A stretch of 64,000 nucleotides of DNA from Thermoanaerobacterium sp. CMT5567-10 (GCF_030534315.2 NZ_CP130558.2:1726501-1790500); one strand, 5' to 3'. Counted from the first letter of the stretch, positions 37,087-45,598 are shown. The notes: a model not told the origin generated them from the letters alone. Translations and numbers: made by a program.

Positions 37087-37545
37087 TTGACAAATGAAGA
37101 ATTCATGACCCTTGTGCTTCAAAGATTTGACTCAATCGATGAAAAACTATATAGCGTAGATAAAAGACTGGACAATTTGGATACAAGATTGGAAAATGTT
37201 GAAAACCGATTGGACAACGTAGATAGAAGATTGGAAAATGTTGGAAAGAGATTAGACAATGTAGAGAAGAGGCTAGACAATGTAGAAAATAGGCTTGACG
37301 CTGTAGACAAAAGACTTGACAGTGTTGATAAGAGGCTTGGCAATCTTGAAAGACAGCAAAGCGATGTTGACTATATTTTAAAACAGACATTTGAAGAGGT
37401 TACAAAACATACAAGCCTGCTTGCCAAATTTGAATTGAATTTTAAGAGAATAGATAAGAAATTTGACGTTTTAAATGATCATATTTTAGAAAGAGAAGCA
37501 GATGTAAAGCTGCTTTTAGATATACACAATCTTAATGATGTTTAA
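37087..37545 (+). CDS. Heptad-repeat coiled-coil protein
   Basis: 152 residues from TTG 37087 behind GGGGAGGGAAGGG. Residues about 20-95 are ten consecutive heptads of the type VDKRLDN / VENRLDN / LERQQSD, a nearly perfect coiled coil of some 11 nm, encoded by 21-base repeats. The rest is helical. Similar short coiled-coil genes occur in Firmicutes, function unknown; repeat number could vary between strains. Confidence 0.78.
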   Translation: MTNEEFMTLVLQRFDSIDEKLYSVDKRLDNLDTRLENVENRLDNVDRRLENVGKRLDNVEKRLDNVENRLDAVDKRLDSVDKRLGNLERQQSDVDYILKQTFEEVTKHTSLLAKFELNFKRIDKKFDVLNDHILEREADVKLLLDIHNLNDV

Positions 37546-37605
37546 GTGGCGCTATGGGCGCTTTTTTGTTTATCATGATGTACTGTGAAAGGATGGAAAG
37601 GTGGT

Positions 37606-38583
37606 ATGAGGTTTTCTCATGTTTACGTTGAGAAAGATGTTGTTGATAATCCAATAGCTAAGAAGATTTTAAATACTTTAAAAAGAAGCGTTGTAATTGA
37701 AATAGAAAGGTATGGGCATTTCTTCAATAGGCCGAGGCAAAGCTACCTGATGCAGAAAAAATCTTTAAATATTATACTTGCCAAGAAAAGGTACGATTTT
37801 ATATACAGAGGCTCTTATATGTGCGAAGATTTTGGTAACGATGAGTTTTACCACACTTCAAACATTTTAAACTGCATCTATTCTTGCGATTATTGTTATC
37901 TTCAGGGGATGTATCCATCTGCTAACATTGTTGTATTTGTAAACATAGAGGATTTTTTTGATGAAGTGGACAAACTGACGAAGAATAAGAAAATATATTT
38001 AAGCATATCGTATGAGACGGATTTAATGGCATTTGAGCCATTTACGGGGTTTTTGTCGATGTGGATAGACTATGCAAAGAAAAATAAGAATTTGACGATG
38101 GAGGTAAGGACTAAAAGCGCCAATGTCAACATATTTGAAAACATAGAAATTCCTGATAATGTAATATTTTCTTGGTCCCTTTTACCTCAACCAGTGATTT
38201 CGATGTATGAGAAACTTACGCCATCCATTGATAAAAGGATATTGGCAATAAAAAAGGCCATTGAAAAAGGTGTAAAAGTGAGAATATCATTAGAACCTAT
38301 TATGTACCTGGAGGGTTTTGAAAAGATATATTCAGATTTTATAGATAAATTGCATAGTGAATTACCACTTGAAAGCATACACGACTTTAATATAGGTGCA
38401 TTCAGGATGGTAAAGGGGCAGGCCAAAAAAATAGAAAAGCTCAGGGAAACATCTCCTATCTTTTGTTATGAGACAGAAATAAAAAATGGCATTTGCACGT
38501 ATAAAAATGACGAATACATGAAAGACTTTGTCTACAACGAATTAGTAAAATACATTGACAAAGAAAGAGTATTTGTAAAATAG
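37606..38583 (+). CDS. splB: Spore photoproduct lyase (radical SAM)
   Basis: 325 residues. The radical SAM cluster motif is CIYSCDYC (Cx3Cx2C, about residues 87-94), followed by YLQG, as in SplB. It would repair the spore photoproduct 5-thyminyl-5,6-dihydrothymine during germination using S-adenosylmethionine. Length and the N-terminal FSHVYVEKD fit the family. Start uncertain: ATG 37606 (AAAGGTGG very close) or GTG 37585. Suggests that the host makes UV-resistant spores, in line with sspH nearby. Confidence 0.88.
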   Translation: MRFSHVYVEKDVVDNPIAKKILNTLKRSVVIEIERYGHFFNRPRQSYLMQKKSLNIILAKKRYDFIYRGSYMCEDFGNDEFYHTSNILNCIYSCDYCYLQGMYPSANIVVFVNIEDFFDEVDKLTKNKKIYLSISYETDLMAFEPFTGFLSMWIDYAKKNKNLTMEVRTKSANVNIFENIEIPDNVIFSWSLLPQPVISMYEKLTPSIDKRILAIKKAIEKGVKVRISLEPIMYLEGFEKIYSDFIDKLHSELPLESIHDFNIGAFRMVKGQAKKIEKLRETSPIFCYETEIKNGICTYKNDEYMKDFVYNELVKYIDKERVFVK

Positions 38584-38597
38584 TGATTTATATCACA
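38582..38597 (+). promoter_or_regulatory. Second CRP/FNR-type palindrome
   Basis: AGTGA-TTTATA-TCACA, one mismatch to the box in front of hcp (TGTGA-N6-TCACA). It overlaps the splB stop codon and precedes the truncated PAS gene. It may be a relic of that gene's promoter. Confidence 0.55.
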
Positions 38598-38599
38598 GT

Positions 38600-38926
38600 A
38601 ATAATTTCATTGATAAAGATGATGTAGTGAGATATTTCTCAAATAGCAATGACAGGATATTTGCAAGGACGAAGGCTGTAATAGGAAGGAAAGTCCAGTA
38701 TTGTCATCCACCTGCCAGTGTCCATGTGGTGGAAGAGCTGTTGAGGGACTTTAAATCGGGGGAAAAGAGCCATGAAGACTTCTGGATAATGATGGGGGAC
38801 AAATACGTATATATAAGATATTTTGCTGTAAGAGATGAAAATGGAGATTATTTAGGGACACTGGAAGTTACGCAAGACATAGCACCAATTAAAGCTTTAG
38901 AAGGTGAGAAGCGACTTATGTCGTAA
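38600..38926 (+). pseudogene. 5'-truncated PAS-domain gene (DUF438/PAS-type)
   Basis: The frame encodes NNFIDKDDVVRYFSNSNDRIF, then IGRKVQYCHPPASVHVVEELL, FWIMMGDKYVYIRYFAVRDENG and LGTLEVTQDIAPIKALEGE. This is the last PAS domain of DUF438-type proteins, which are normally 400 or more residues. No ATG or good start lies upstream (only GTG 38627), and the preceding domains are missing. Ended by a strong terminator. A fragment after deletion is the best reading. Confidence 0.75.
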
Positions 38927-38929
38927 GTT

Positions 38930-38968
38930 AAGGGCAGCTATATTCTATAAAAGAATAGGCTGCCCTTA
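38930..38968. terminator. Terminator shared by the PAS fragment and sspH
   Basis: AAGGGCAGC (38930-38938) pairs with GCTGCCCTT (38959-38967); the inner TATTCT and AGAATA also pair. Lies between convergent genes. Confidence 0.85.
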
Positions 38969-38970
38969 TA

Positions 38971-39162
38971 TTATGAGCTTAATTTTTTTCCTTCTATTAA
39001 AAAACCAACAGGCACATCCATTACTGCGTTATCATTTAAAAATTTGATATTGGCAGATTTTTTATTTGGATTTAGAGAATTTATCCATACAGGATTGCCA
39101 TCATAAATAACTTCATAATTCGATGGAGAATTATATATTTCTTCAGCTCTTTCATATTTCAT
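38971..39162 (-). CDS. sspH: H-type small acid-soluble spore protein
   Basis: 63 residues: MKYERAEEIYNS at the start, VIYDGNPVWINSLN in the middle and VPVGFLIEG near the end correspond to the SspH pattern (RAKEI, V-Y-G-P-YI, VPV-L). These proteins are packed in the spore. Start behind AAGGAAAGGAG. A TATACTA-like -10 element about 30 bases upstream could fit a forespore sigma factor, but this is weak. Confidence 0.85.
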   Translation of the reverse strand: MKYERAEEIYNSPSNYEVIYDGNPVWINSLNPNKKSANIKFLNDNAVMDVPVGFLIEGKKLSS

Positions 39163-39238
39163 AAAAACAACTCCTTTCCTTATAGATAGTATACATTAGC
39201 TTATATAAACATATACTTTTCTCATGATGTTTGATATG

Positions 39239-39267
39239 TTGACATTTTAATGCAGTGTGAATATAAT
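39239..39267 (+). promoter_or_regulatory. Consensus sigma-A promoter
   Basis: TTGACA (39239-39244), 17-base spacer, TATAAT (39262-39267), leading into the thioredoxin-glutaredoxin gene with a leader of about 70 bases that includes a G-rich stretch. Confidence 0.85.
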
Positions 39268-39341
39268 ATATTGTAGATTGGCCAGCTACCATTGGGGGGT
39301 ATAATCCCGCGATTTATATATAATTGTAAGAGGTGTTGCGT

Positions 39342-39920
39342 ATGTTAAGCTTCATAAAGGATAGGAGTGAATTTGAAGACATAAAAAAGTCAGCAGATTT
39401 TTTCATGCTGTTGTTTTACTCTAATAAATCTCAGAAAAGCTTAGAGGCATTAGATAATTTAAAGAAATTCAGTGATAAAAACAAAGATGTAAAAGTCTAT
39501 GCAGTAAATGCATCAGATGTTAGAGATGTTCATACAGAATTTGGCATTACTGCTGTACCTGCTTTAATTGCTTATGGTGATGGAAAAGTGCAGCAGGTAG
39601 TCTACGGTGTACAGACAGAAGATTATTATGAGAGACTTCTTTCTACATCCCCTGTAAAGTCAAGCGATGGGTCAAAAAAATATCATAGGGTCATAGTATA
39701 CACATCGCCTTCGTGCCCGTGGTGCAGCGCCACAAAGTCATACTTAAGGCAGAATAATATACCATTTAGAGAAGTCGATGTGACGAAAAATCCTGCTGCT
39801 GCTGAAGAGCTTGTAAGGAGAAGTGGACAGAGAGGCGTACCGCAGACAGACATTGATGGAACTATTGTGGTAGGCTTTGATAAGTCAAGATTAAATGCGC
39901 TTTTAGGTATTCAAGGATAA
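39342..39920 (+). CDS. Thioredoxin-like/glutaredoxin fusion protein
   Basis: 192 residues from ATG 39342 behind AAGAGGTG. The first domain (about 1-100) has a thioredoxin fold with the TAVPALIAY cis-Pro segment, but its active-site cysteines are missing (SNKSQKS). The second (about 108-192) is a complete glutaredoxin-like domain with CPWC, RGVPQTDI and GFDKSRL. It would act in cytosolic thiol-disulfide exchange, with the first domain perhaps for docking. Followed 39 bases on by a GroES-like gene. Confidence 0.88.
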   Translation: MLSFIKDRSEFEDIKKSADFFMLLFYSNKSQKSLEALDNLKKFSDKNKDVKVYAVNASDVRDVHTEFGITAVPALIAYGDGKVQQVVYGVQTEDYYERLLSTSPVKSSDGSKKYHRVIVYTSPSCPWCSATKSYLRQNNIPFREVDVTKNPAAAEELVRRSGQRGVPQTDIDGTIVVGFDKSRLNALLGIQG

Positions 39921-39959
39921 AAATTATTTATAATAACAATGAAGAAAGGATGATGTATT

Positions 39960-40244
39960 ATGGAAAAGATACAGCCAGTTAACGGCAATGCGCTGATAAG
40001 ATTAGAAGACACAGAAGGTGACAAAAAAGTAGGTGGCATAATAATACCAAGGAATGCCCAAGAAAAGCTTCATGAAGGTATTGTGGAAGGCCTTGCTGCA
40101 GGTGCCACAGACGAGATATCCATAGGTGATAGAGTCATATACAAAGAATTTTCTGGCACAAAAATAAAGCACGGAGATGTTGAGTATTTGATAGTGCCAG
40201 TAGATGATATAATAGCTAAATATGTTGATGTTGATGAGATATAG
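39960..40244 (+). CDS. GroES-like co-chaperonin, stand-alone
   Basis: 94 residues with the Cpn10 pattern: PVNGNALIRL, the mobile loop GGIIIPRNAQEKLHEGIVEG and GDRVIYKEFSGTKI. No groEL follows, so it is not the main groESL operon; it may be a second GroES paralog. Start behind GAAAGGATG. Terminated directly after the stop. Confidence 0.88.
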   Translation: MEKIQPVNGNALIRLEDTEGDKKVGGIIIPRNAQEKLHEGIVEGLAAGATDEISIGDRVIYKEFSGTKIKHGDVEYLIVPVDDIIAKYVDVDEI

Positions 40245-40269
40245 CCGAGACTTATTCTCGGTTTTTTTC
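40245..40269 (+). terminator. Terminator after the GroES-like gene
   Basis: CCGAGA (40245-40250) pairs with TCTCGG (40256-40261), then seven T residues. Confidence 0.9.
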
Positions 40270-40297
40270 GACCTATTTTTTTATTTGTTGATTGACG

Positions 40298-40843
40298 TTA
40301 GCGGTTTATATGCTCTTTTAATAAAAGTTTAATATTTTCTTTATCTTCTTTTTTAACAATTAATTTGATTTTATTGGTGGAGAAATTTAAAGCAATGACT
40401 AAGAAATTGTCTGTAAAACTGTAGCTTTGAATTTTATTCCATGTGTATAAAGTGCCCCAATGAAATATGCCTTTTTCGTTTATTCCGTCTTTTAATATGG
40501 AATGAAAAAAGGGAATTAGCCCAGATACAAAGATGATTAAAATAAGAATAGTGTGGAGAAAGTTTTTAGAATTATTGCTTAAATTTGGTATTAAGATGCA
40601 ATACAAACTGATTGTAAGTAGTAATGTATTATTGCTTGTTTTTACTATCCATTTTGCTTTTCCAAAATATCTTTTGTCTTTGAAAAGAAGATATATATCA
40701 CATATTACAGCAAGTATTACTGCCACTAAGAGAACAGAAAAAAATTTTTCTAAGATGTTATATCTACTTAATGATCCTATAATTAATCCAAAAGCCATAA
40801 TTAATACAGCAATAATTATTGTTATAATGTTCTTTCTATTCAT
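40298..40843 (-). CDS. Membrane protein with DUF5673-like C-terminal domain
   Basis: 181 residues: four hydrophobic helices (about 7-27, 33-53, 70-90, 92-112) and a C-terminal PH-like region with EKGIFHWGTLYTWNKIQSY and KEDKENIKLLLKEH, as in DUF5673 proteins. Function unknown. First of several small minus-strand membrane genes between 40.3 and 41.4 kb. Confidence 0.72.
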   Translation of the reverse strand: MNRKNIITIIIAVLIMAFGLIIGSLSRYNILEKFFSVLLVAVILAVICDIYLLFKDKRYFGKAKWIVKTSNNTLLLTISLYCILIPNLSNNSKNFLHTILILIIFVSGLIPFFHSILKDGINEKGIFHWGTLYTWNKIQSYSFTDNFLVIALNFSTNKIKLIVKKEDKENIKLLLKEHINR

Positions 40844-40879
40844 TTACAATGATACTCCTTCAGAAAAATTTTAAAATTT

Positions 40880-41083
40880 TTACTTGATGAGTAAGCTAAT
40901 AATCATATATGTAATGAAATAAACTAAGAACATAAAGACGAATTGCTTTAAACTCTTCTTTTTAAAGTCACTTTTTTCTTTTTTAAATAACAGAAACATT
41001 AACAGTGTAAAAATTAAACTAGAAATCAATGCTCTTATAAAAAGTTTGAACATTTTGTTCATCCCTTCATTTGAAAAATTCAA
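40880..41083 (-). CDS. Small two-helix membrane protein
   Basis: 67 residues with two hydrophobic helices (about 13-31 and 48-66) and a strongly basic loop between them (KKEKSDFKKKSLK). The GAAGGG just ahead of internal ATGs suggests that translation may begin at residue 8 or 11. No family recognised. It starts at the stop codon of the RDD pseudogene (overlap of four bases). Confidence 0.55.
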   Translation of the reverse strand: MNFSNEGMNKMFKLFIRALISSLIFTLLMFLLFKKEKSDFKKKSLKQFVFMFLVYFITYMIISLLIK

Positions 41084-41392
41084 CTTTTTATTACAAAGGT
41101 ACCAGCAATTATATCGTGCAAAGCTTGCTTGTATCTCGTCCAGCCAGCCATAGCAAAACCTATGAAAATTATTACAGTGGATAAAATAGAATCAATTCTT
41201 TTATCACTTGAATTTGGCTTGTTGATTAAAAGTTTTGTAAAATTCATAAGAGAATGTAATGAATATTGCAAATAAAAATATTTTGTCTATAACACCTTTA
41301 ACGATAAATACCTTGATAATTCCATATAATGCAATTAACAAATATAATAGTCGATCAATTAAAATTCTAATTAATGGCTTTTCCATCATCAT
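41080..41392 (-). pseudogene. RDD-family membrane protein, split by a frameshift
   Basis: The first frame (41392 down to about 41265) encodes LIDRLLYLLIALYGIIKVFI...IFITFS, the second (to 41080) encodes SLMNFTKLLI and the RDD C-terminus FIGFAMAGWTRYKQALHDIIAGTFVIK. Joined, they form a typical short RDD protein of about 104 residues; a single-base shift near 41260-41275 separates them. Confidence 0.68.
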
Positions 41393-41488
41393 ACCCCGTT
41401 TTTGTATAATTTTGAAAAATAAAAACTTAATTTTATTTTATCAAAGATTTTATATTGATAAAAGTAAAAGAAATAAATTTTTTAATTG

Positions 41489-42052
41489 TTAGTCAAAAAT
41501 AAATTTTTCGATATTCAAAATATCTTGACCGTCGAAAGTAAAACAAACAATAAATGGCATAAGATCTTTAATTTTTTCAAATTCAGCATAATCGAATTCT
41601 TTATTAAAATAGTTTATTATCGTACTTAAAGCAGTTCCATGAGAAGATATCGCAATATTATGATCCACATTTTCTTCAAGTATATTCATAAGTGCTTTTA
41701 TATTTCTTCTTTGAACATCATTTAAACTTTCTCCTCCAGGCAATTTATAATCAAAATTATGCCATTGTTCTTTTGCAAATTTATCAAAATCTTCTATCCA
41801 GGCATTGCCAATCTTTCTTTCTTTAAAATCGTCAATAACATTAATCTTTAAGTTTGCACTTTCTGCAAAATCTTTTATAGTGTCAATGGCTCTTTTATAA
41901 GGACTTGAAAATATCTTTGTAATATTTTTATCTGACAAAAATTCTGTAACTTTTTTGCAATCTTTTTGACCATCTTTAGTGAGTGGACGCATTAAATCAT
42001 CTTTAATTGAAAAATCTGGTTTACAATGTCTTACAAAATATACTTTTGTCAT
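41489..42052 (-). CDS. Histidine phosphatase family protein (phosphoglycerate mutase-like)
   Basis: 187 residues. Catalytic motif VRHCKPD (His9; the usual RHG reads RHC here), second His in ISSHGTAL (about 139), and FSSPYKRAIDT for phosphate binding. Branch members hydrolyse small phosphate esters; the substrate is not predictable. Start behind AAAGGAG. The gene seems intact among decaying neighbours. Confidence 0.88.
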   Translation of the reverse strand: MTKVYFVRHCKPDFSIKDDLMRPLTKDGQKDCKKVTEFLSDKNITKIFSSPYKRAIDTIKDFAESANLKINVIDDFKERKIGNAWIEDFDKFAKEQWHNFDYKLPGGESLNDVQRRNIKALMNILEENVDHNIAISSHGTALSTIINYFNKEFDYAEFEKIKDLMPFIVCFTFDGQDILNIEKFIFD

Positions 42053-42157
42053 ATGATTTACTCCTTTATTTATAGATATTATTGTTTTTTTGCATTTCAG
42101 ATACTACTTATATTATACTATACTGATAAAAAATTTGTTTTATGTGGTAATGAAATA

Positions 42158-42194
42158 TTTTTAAAACAGCACCATAGCTTAAAACTATGGTGCT
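42158..42194 (-). terminator. Terminator for the minus-strand fragment
   Basis: AGCACCATAG (42168-42177) and CTATGGTGCT (42185-42194) form a perfect 10-bp stem; on the minus strand it is followed by TTTTAAAAATATTT. Confidence 0.72.
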
Positions 42195-42429
42195 AAACTT
42201 TATAAATCTTTTCCTTTCCTATATACGGTTTCGCCTTTTCATATTCTTTGGTCACTAAATCGTAAAAAAACTCACATGCTTCTTCCTCTGATGTAAAAGT
42301 TTTTATTGTATATTTATTACCTCTTTCATCTTGGTCATACACTATCCAAATTCCTTCTTCATTTTGTTCTAACCAGAAATCAGAAAAAGGATCAAATTGT
42401 CCCGGTATTCCCCATATATATATTTCTGC
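42193..42429 (-). pseudogene. 5'-truncated acidic protein gene fragment
   Basis: The minus strand encodes 78 residues after an in-frame stop at 42430: ...FDPFSDFWLEQNEEGIWIVY, then DERGNKYTIKTFTSEEEACEFFYDLV, ending at 42193. ERGNKY and EEEACEFFY look like the C-terminus of small immunity-like proteins from Firmicutes toxin loci (recalled pattern, not verified). There is no start codon with a binding site, so this is a remnant. Confidence 0.6.
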
Positions 42430-42893
42430 TTAAATCTCCTGCAAGTGTGTCAATCCTTGAATTGTTTATAATATTTTTTGTTCCATTGTTAAAAAATATG
42501 CTTAGTTTAATTCCAAAAATATGTGAATTAGCCTTTTCAGTAATTTTATGTTATTTATTTCGGTTATTTTTTTTATCAGCTTTAGTTATGATTGCAAAAA
42601 AAATTTTCGCAAATTTCGGCATTTTTCGAGAAATTAGACGTGCTGTTAAAAATAATTCTTGACAAGAAAGCAATAAAACAATAAAATTTAAGTCAATAAA
42701 TTTGATAAAGAATAAATAGTATTAAGAGAGAATTTAAAGCGACAGTCTAATGGTTAATATATGACATTTAAACTGCATTTCAGGACCCTTAGCTTGGTCG
42801 ACAGATATTTATCATATTGGTTGCAGCTTTATAAAAAGTATAGGAATAGTTACGGGCATTAAAAGTTAAAAATAGAAAGGGTGCTGTAAGTAC
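42430..42893. other. Stretch without a convincing gene
   Basis: AT-rich. A plus-strand frame to 42662 encodes a hydrophobic sequence, but lacks a binding site and overlaps the minus-strand fragment, so I do not call it. The rest shows no gene, RNA or repeat that I can support. Confidence 0.5.
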
Positions 42894-43190
42894 ATGGCAT
42901 ATGTGTGGTTTTTCATGGCATTAGTTATACTGATTCAATTAATAAGGGGAGTAATAAAGAGAAAAATTGATATGATAGGTGCAGATTTAATTACAATATT
43001 ATTCGTTGTGGCAATAGGAATTTTACATTTCTTTAACTTAAGTAAAAATAAGCTTAATTCTCTAGAAATACATATTTTTATCGCCTATATAATTTTAATT
43101 GTTTTATTTTTTATATATTGGATTCATCGTTATAATAAAAAGAACGGTATTAAATTAGTCTTTAAAAAACTAAACAATAATAAAAAATGA
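42894..43190 (+). CDS. Small three-helix membrane protein
   Basis: 98 residues with hydrophobic helices at about 2-18, 29-47 and 60-80 and a basic tail (FKKLNNNKK). ATG 42894 with GAAAGGGTG about 12 bases upstream. No family recognised. Stand-alone gene before the suf operon. Confidence 0.6.
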   Translation: MAYVWFFMALVILIQLIRGVIKRKIDMIGADLITILFVVAIGILHFFNLSKNKLNSLEIHIFIAYIILIVLFFIYWIHRYNKKNGIKLVFKKLNNNKK

Positions 43191-43345
43191 AAAATGTTTC
43201 AATCTAAAATCAGGAAATGGATTGTGATGGTATATCATAGCAACCCTTGTGGTATGTGTTTTTTTAAATTCATATTATTTTTCTCTGCTATAGATTGTGT
43301 CACACAAGGCAAAAATAAACAATGAGTATATTTTTCATATATTTG

Positions 43346-43373
43346 TTGATTTTTTTTTATATTAGGGTATAAT
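43346..43373 (+). promoter_or_regulatory. Promoter of the suf operon
   Basis: TTGATT (43346-43351), 16-base spacer, TATAAT (43368-43373), 55 bases ahead of sufC. An inverted repeat CCTTGTG (43245-43251) / CACAAGG (43303-43309) lies upstream; its role is unknown. Confidence 0.65.
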
Positions 43374-43428
43374 TAAAACATGGAAGTAATCCCATTAAAA
43401 TAGTAGGAATTAAAAAGGGAGTGTAAAT

Positions 43429-44181
43429 ATGAAGGATAATTTGTTAGAAATAAAAAATGTTAAAGCAGAAGTGGATGGCAAAGAGATATTGAAGGGGTTA
43501 AATTTAACTATTAAAAAAGGTGAAATACATGCTATCATGGGGCCTAATGGCAGTGGAAAAAGCACGCTGTGCAATGTAATAATGGGAAATCCTCATTACA
43601 AAGTAACAAACGGCGAGATACTGTTTGAAGGCGAGGATATTGTCAAACTTAAAGTAAATGAGAGGGCAAAGAAGGGAATATTCTTGTCTTTTCAGTCACC
43701 GGAAGAGATACCGGGGATTACGGTAGATAATTTCATAAGGACTTCATTAAGTGCAGTTACAAATAAAAATATGCCTATGCTTCAATTTGCAAAAAGCATG
43801 AAGGAAAAAATGGATATGCTGGATATGAAACCGGAATACAGGACAAGATATTTAAATGTGGGTTTTTCTGGCGGTGAAAAAAAGAAAAGCGAGATTTTAC
43901 AGATGGCCATGTTAAATCCGAAGCTGGTTATACTAGATGAGATAGATTCTGGCCTTGACATAGATGCCTTAAGGGTTGTGGCTGAGACAGTCAGGAAGTT
44001 GAAGACAGATGATATGTCAATACTTATAATAACTCACTACAATAGAATACTGGATTATCTGGAGCCGGATGTTATCTCTGTCCTTGCAAATGGTAGAATC
44101 GTAAAAGAAGGAGATAAAAATCTTGCAAAGGAGCTTGAGAAGACAGGATATGAAAGCATCTTAGACGAAGTCCTGTCGTAA
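43429..44181 (+). CDS. sufC: SufC, Fe-S cluster assembly ATPase
   Basis: 250-residue ABC-type ATPase: Walker A GPNGSGKS, signature in the SufC form FSGGEKKK, Walker B LVILDEIDSGLD and H-loop THY. It forms the SufBCD scaffold and drives its conformational change. First gene of a five-gene operon; ABC subunits of this family act in the cytosol, not in transport. Start behind AAAGGGAG. Confidence 0.97.
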   Translation: MKDNLLEIKNVKAEVDGKEILKGLNLTIKKGEIHAIMGPNGSGKSTLCNVIMGNPHYKVTNGEILFEGEDIVKLKVNERAKKGIFLSFQSPEEIPGITVDNFIRTSLSAVTNKNMPMLQFAKSMKEKMDMLDMKPEYRTRYLNVGFSGGEKKKSEILQMAMLNPKLVILDEIDSGLDIDALRVVAETVRKLKTDDMSILIITHYNRILDYLEPDVISVLANGRIVKEGDKNLAKELEKTGYESILDEVLS

Positions 44182-44194
44182 AGGGGTGAATCAA

Positions 44195-45598
44195 ATGAAA
44201 AAAACCATTGTAAATGATATAGATTTTTCCAGGTACAATATCAAAAACGAAGTTAGATACTCGTACAAGACAGAGAAAGGTCTTTCTAAAAAGATCGTTG
44301 AGGAGATATCGGAGAGAAAAAATGAGCCTAAATGGATGAGGGACTTTCGTTTAAAGTCTCTTGAAATATATGAAAGTAAACCTATGCCTACCTGGGGCGT
44401 TGATATAAGCCAGCTTGACATAAATTCAATTGTGGCATATTTAAGCCCTGATACGAAGATGAAAAACTCATGGGATGAAGTGCCTGAAGACATACGAAAT
44501 ACGTTTGAGAAGCTTGGCATCCCTGAGGCAGAGAAAAAAGCGCTGTCCGGCGTTGGAGCACAGTACGATTCGGAAGTCGTGTATCACAGCATAAAAGATA
44601 ATCTTGCTAAACAAGGCGTAATATTTGAAGATATGGATACGGCTTTAAAGAAGTACCCTGACATAATAAAAGAGCATTTCATGACTAAGAATGTTACACC
44701 AAATGACCACAAGTTTGCAGCCCTTCACGGTGCCATATGGAGCGGCGGAACATTCGTGTACGTCCCTGAGAATGTAAAAGTAGAGGTGCCGCTGCAAGCG
44801 TACTTTAGGATGAATGCACCTGGAACAGGTCAATTTGAGCACACCCTTATAATAGCTGATAGAGGAAGCGAAGTAAGATTCATAGAAGGGTGTTCAGCAC
44901 CACAGTATGCAGTATCCAATTTACATGCAGGATGTGTTGAGCTTTTTGTAAAAGAAGGCGCAAGGCTTATATATTCAACGATTGAGAACTGGAGCAAGAA
45001 CACGTACAACTTAAATACAAAGAGAGCACTGGTTGATAAAGATGGCGTAATAGAGTGGATATCAGGCTCATTTGGAAGCCACAAGACGATGCTTTATCCT
45101 TGTTCTGTCCTAAGAGGAAAAGGTGCTAAGTCTGAATACACGGGTGTAACATTTGCAGCAAAAGGTCAGCATTTAGATACGGGTTCAAAGATGATACATT
45201 TAGCACCGTACACATCATCAAAGGTGTTGGCAAAGAGTATTTCAAAAGATGGAGGAATTACAAACTACAGAGGGCTTTTAAAAATAGGTCCAAATGCCGA
45301 AGGTGCAAAGGCGTCTGTACAATGCGAAGGACTTATGATTGATGAGATATCGAGATCAGATACTATGCCTATTATAGAAGTATTAAATGACAATGTTGAT
45401 ATAGGACATGAGGCAAAAGTAGGAAGAATCAGCGATGAACAGATATTTTACCTTATGACGAGAGGTTTAAGTGAAGATGAAGCAAGGTCAATGATAGTTA
45501 GAGGATTTGTAGAGCCTGTGGCGAAGTCACTTCCACTTGAATACGCAGTTGAGCTTAATCGTCTTATAAAGCTTGAGCTTGAAGGCACAATCGGATAA
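44195..45598 (+). CDS. sufB: SufB, Fe-S cluster scaffold protein
   Basis: 467 residues. N-terminal helical part (about 1-120) and the long beta-helix domain with FIEGCSAPQY, GSHKTMLYP and SEYTGVTFAAKGQHLDTGSKM; the C-terminus shows ISDEQIFYLMTRGLSEDEA typical of SufB. Assembles the nascent Fe-S cluster with SufC and SufD. The ATG at 44195 follows AAGGGGTG (44181-44188), so the GTG at 44186 is rejected. Confidence 0.97.
   Translation: MKKTIVNDIDFSRYNIKNEVRYSYKTEKGLSKKIVEEISERKNEPKWMRDFRLKSLEIYESKPMPTWGVDISQLDINSIVAYLSPDTKMKNSWDEVPEDIRNTFEKLGIPEAEKKALSGVGAQYDSEVVYHSIKDNLAKQGVIFEDMDTALKKYPDIIKEHFMTKNVTPNDHKFAALHGAIWSGGTFVYVPENVKVEVPLQAYFRMNAPGTGQFEHTLIIADRGSEVRFIEGCSAPQYAVSNLHAGCVELFVKEGARLIYSTIENWSKNTYNLNTKRALVDKDGVIEWISGSFGSHKTMLYPCSVLRGKGAKSEYTGVTFAAKGQHLDTGSKMIHLAPYTSSKVLAKSISKDGGITNYRGLLKIGPNAEGAKASVQCEGLMIDEISRSDTMPIIEVLNDNVDIGHEAKVGRISDEQIFYLMTRGLSEDEARSMIVRGFVEPVAKSLPLEYAVELNRLIKLELEGTIG

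Noticed and set aside
37119-37390. Minus-strand Ser/Leu-rich frames opposite the heptad-repeat gene
   Set aside because: Repeats are simply the complement of the 21-base coding repeats; no start signals.
37548-37568. Terminator after the coiled-coil gene (GCGC stem and T run)
   Set aside because: The stem is only about four perfect pairs; too weak to list.
42306-42662. Plus-strand open frame of 118 codons, hydrophobic
   Set aside because: No ribosome binding site, and its first third is antisense to a convincing protein fragment (42193-42429). The hydrophobic tail could be chance in AT-rich DNA.
43245-43309. CCTTGTG/CACAAGG inverted repeat as an Fe-S regulator site before suf
   Set aside because: Arms are 51 bases apart and unlike any IscR or SufR site that I know; mentioned only as an observation.
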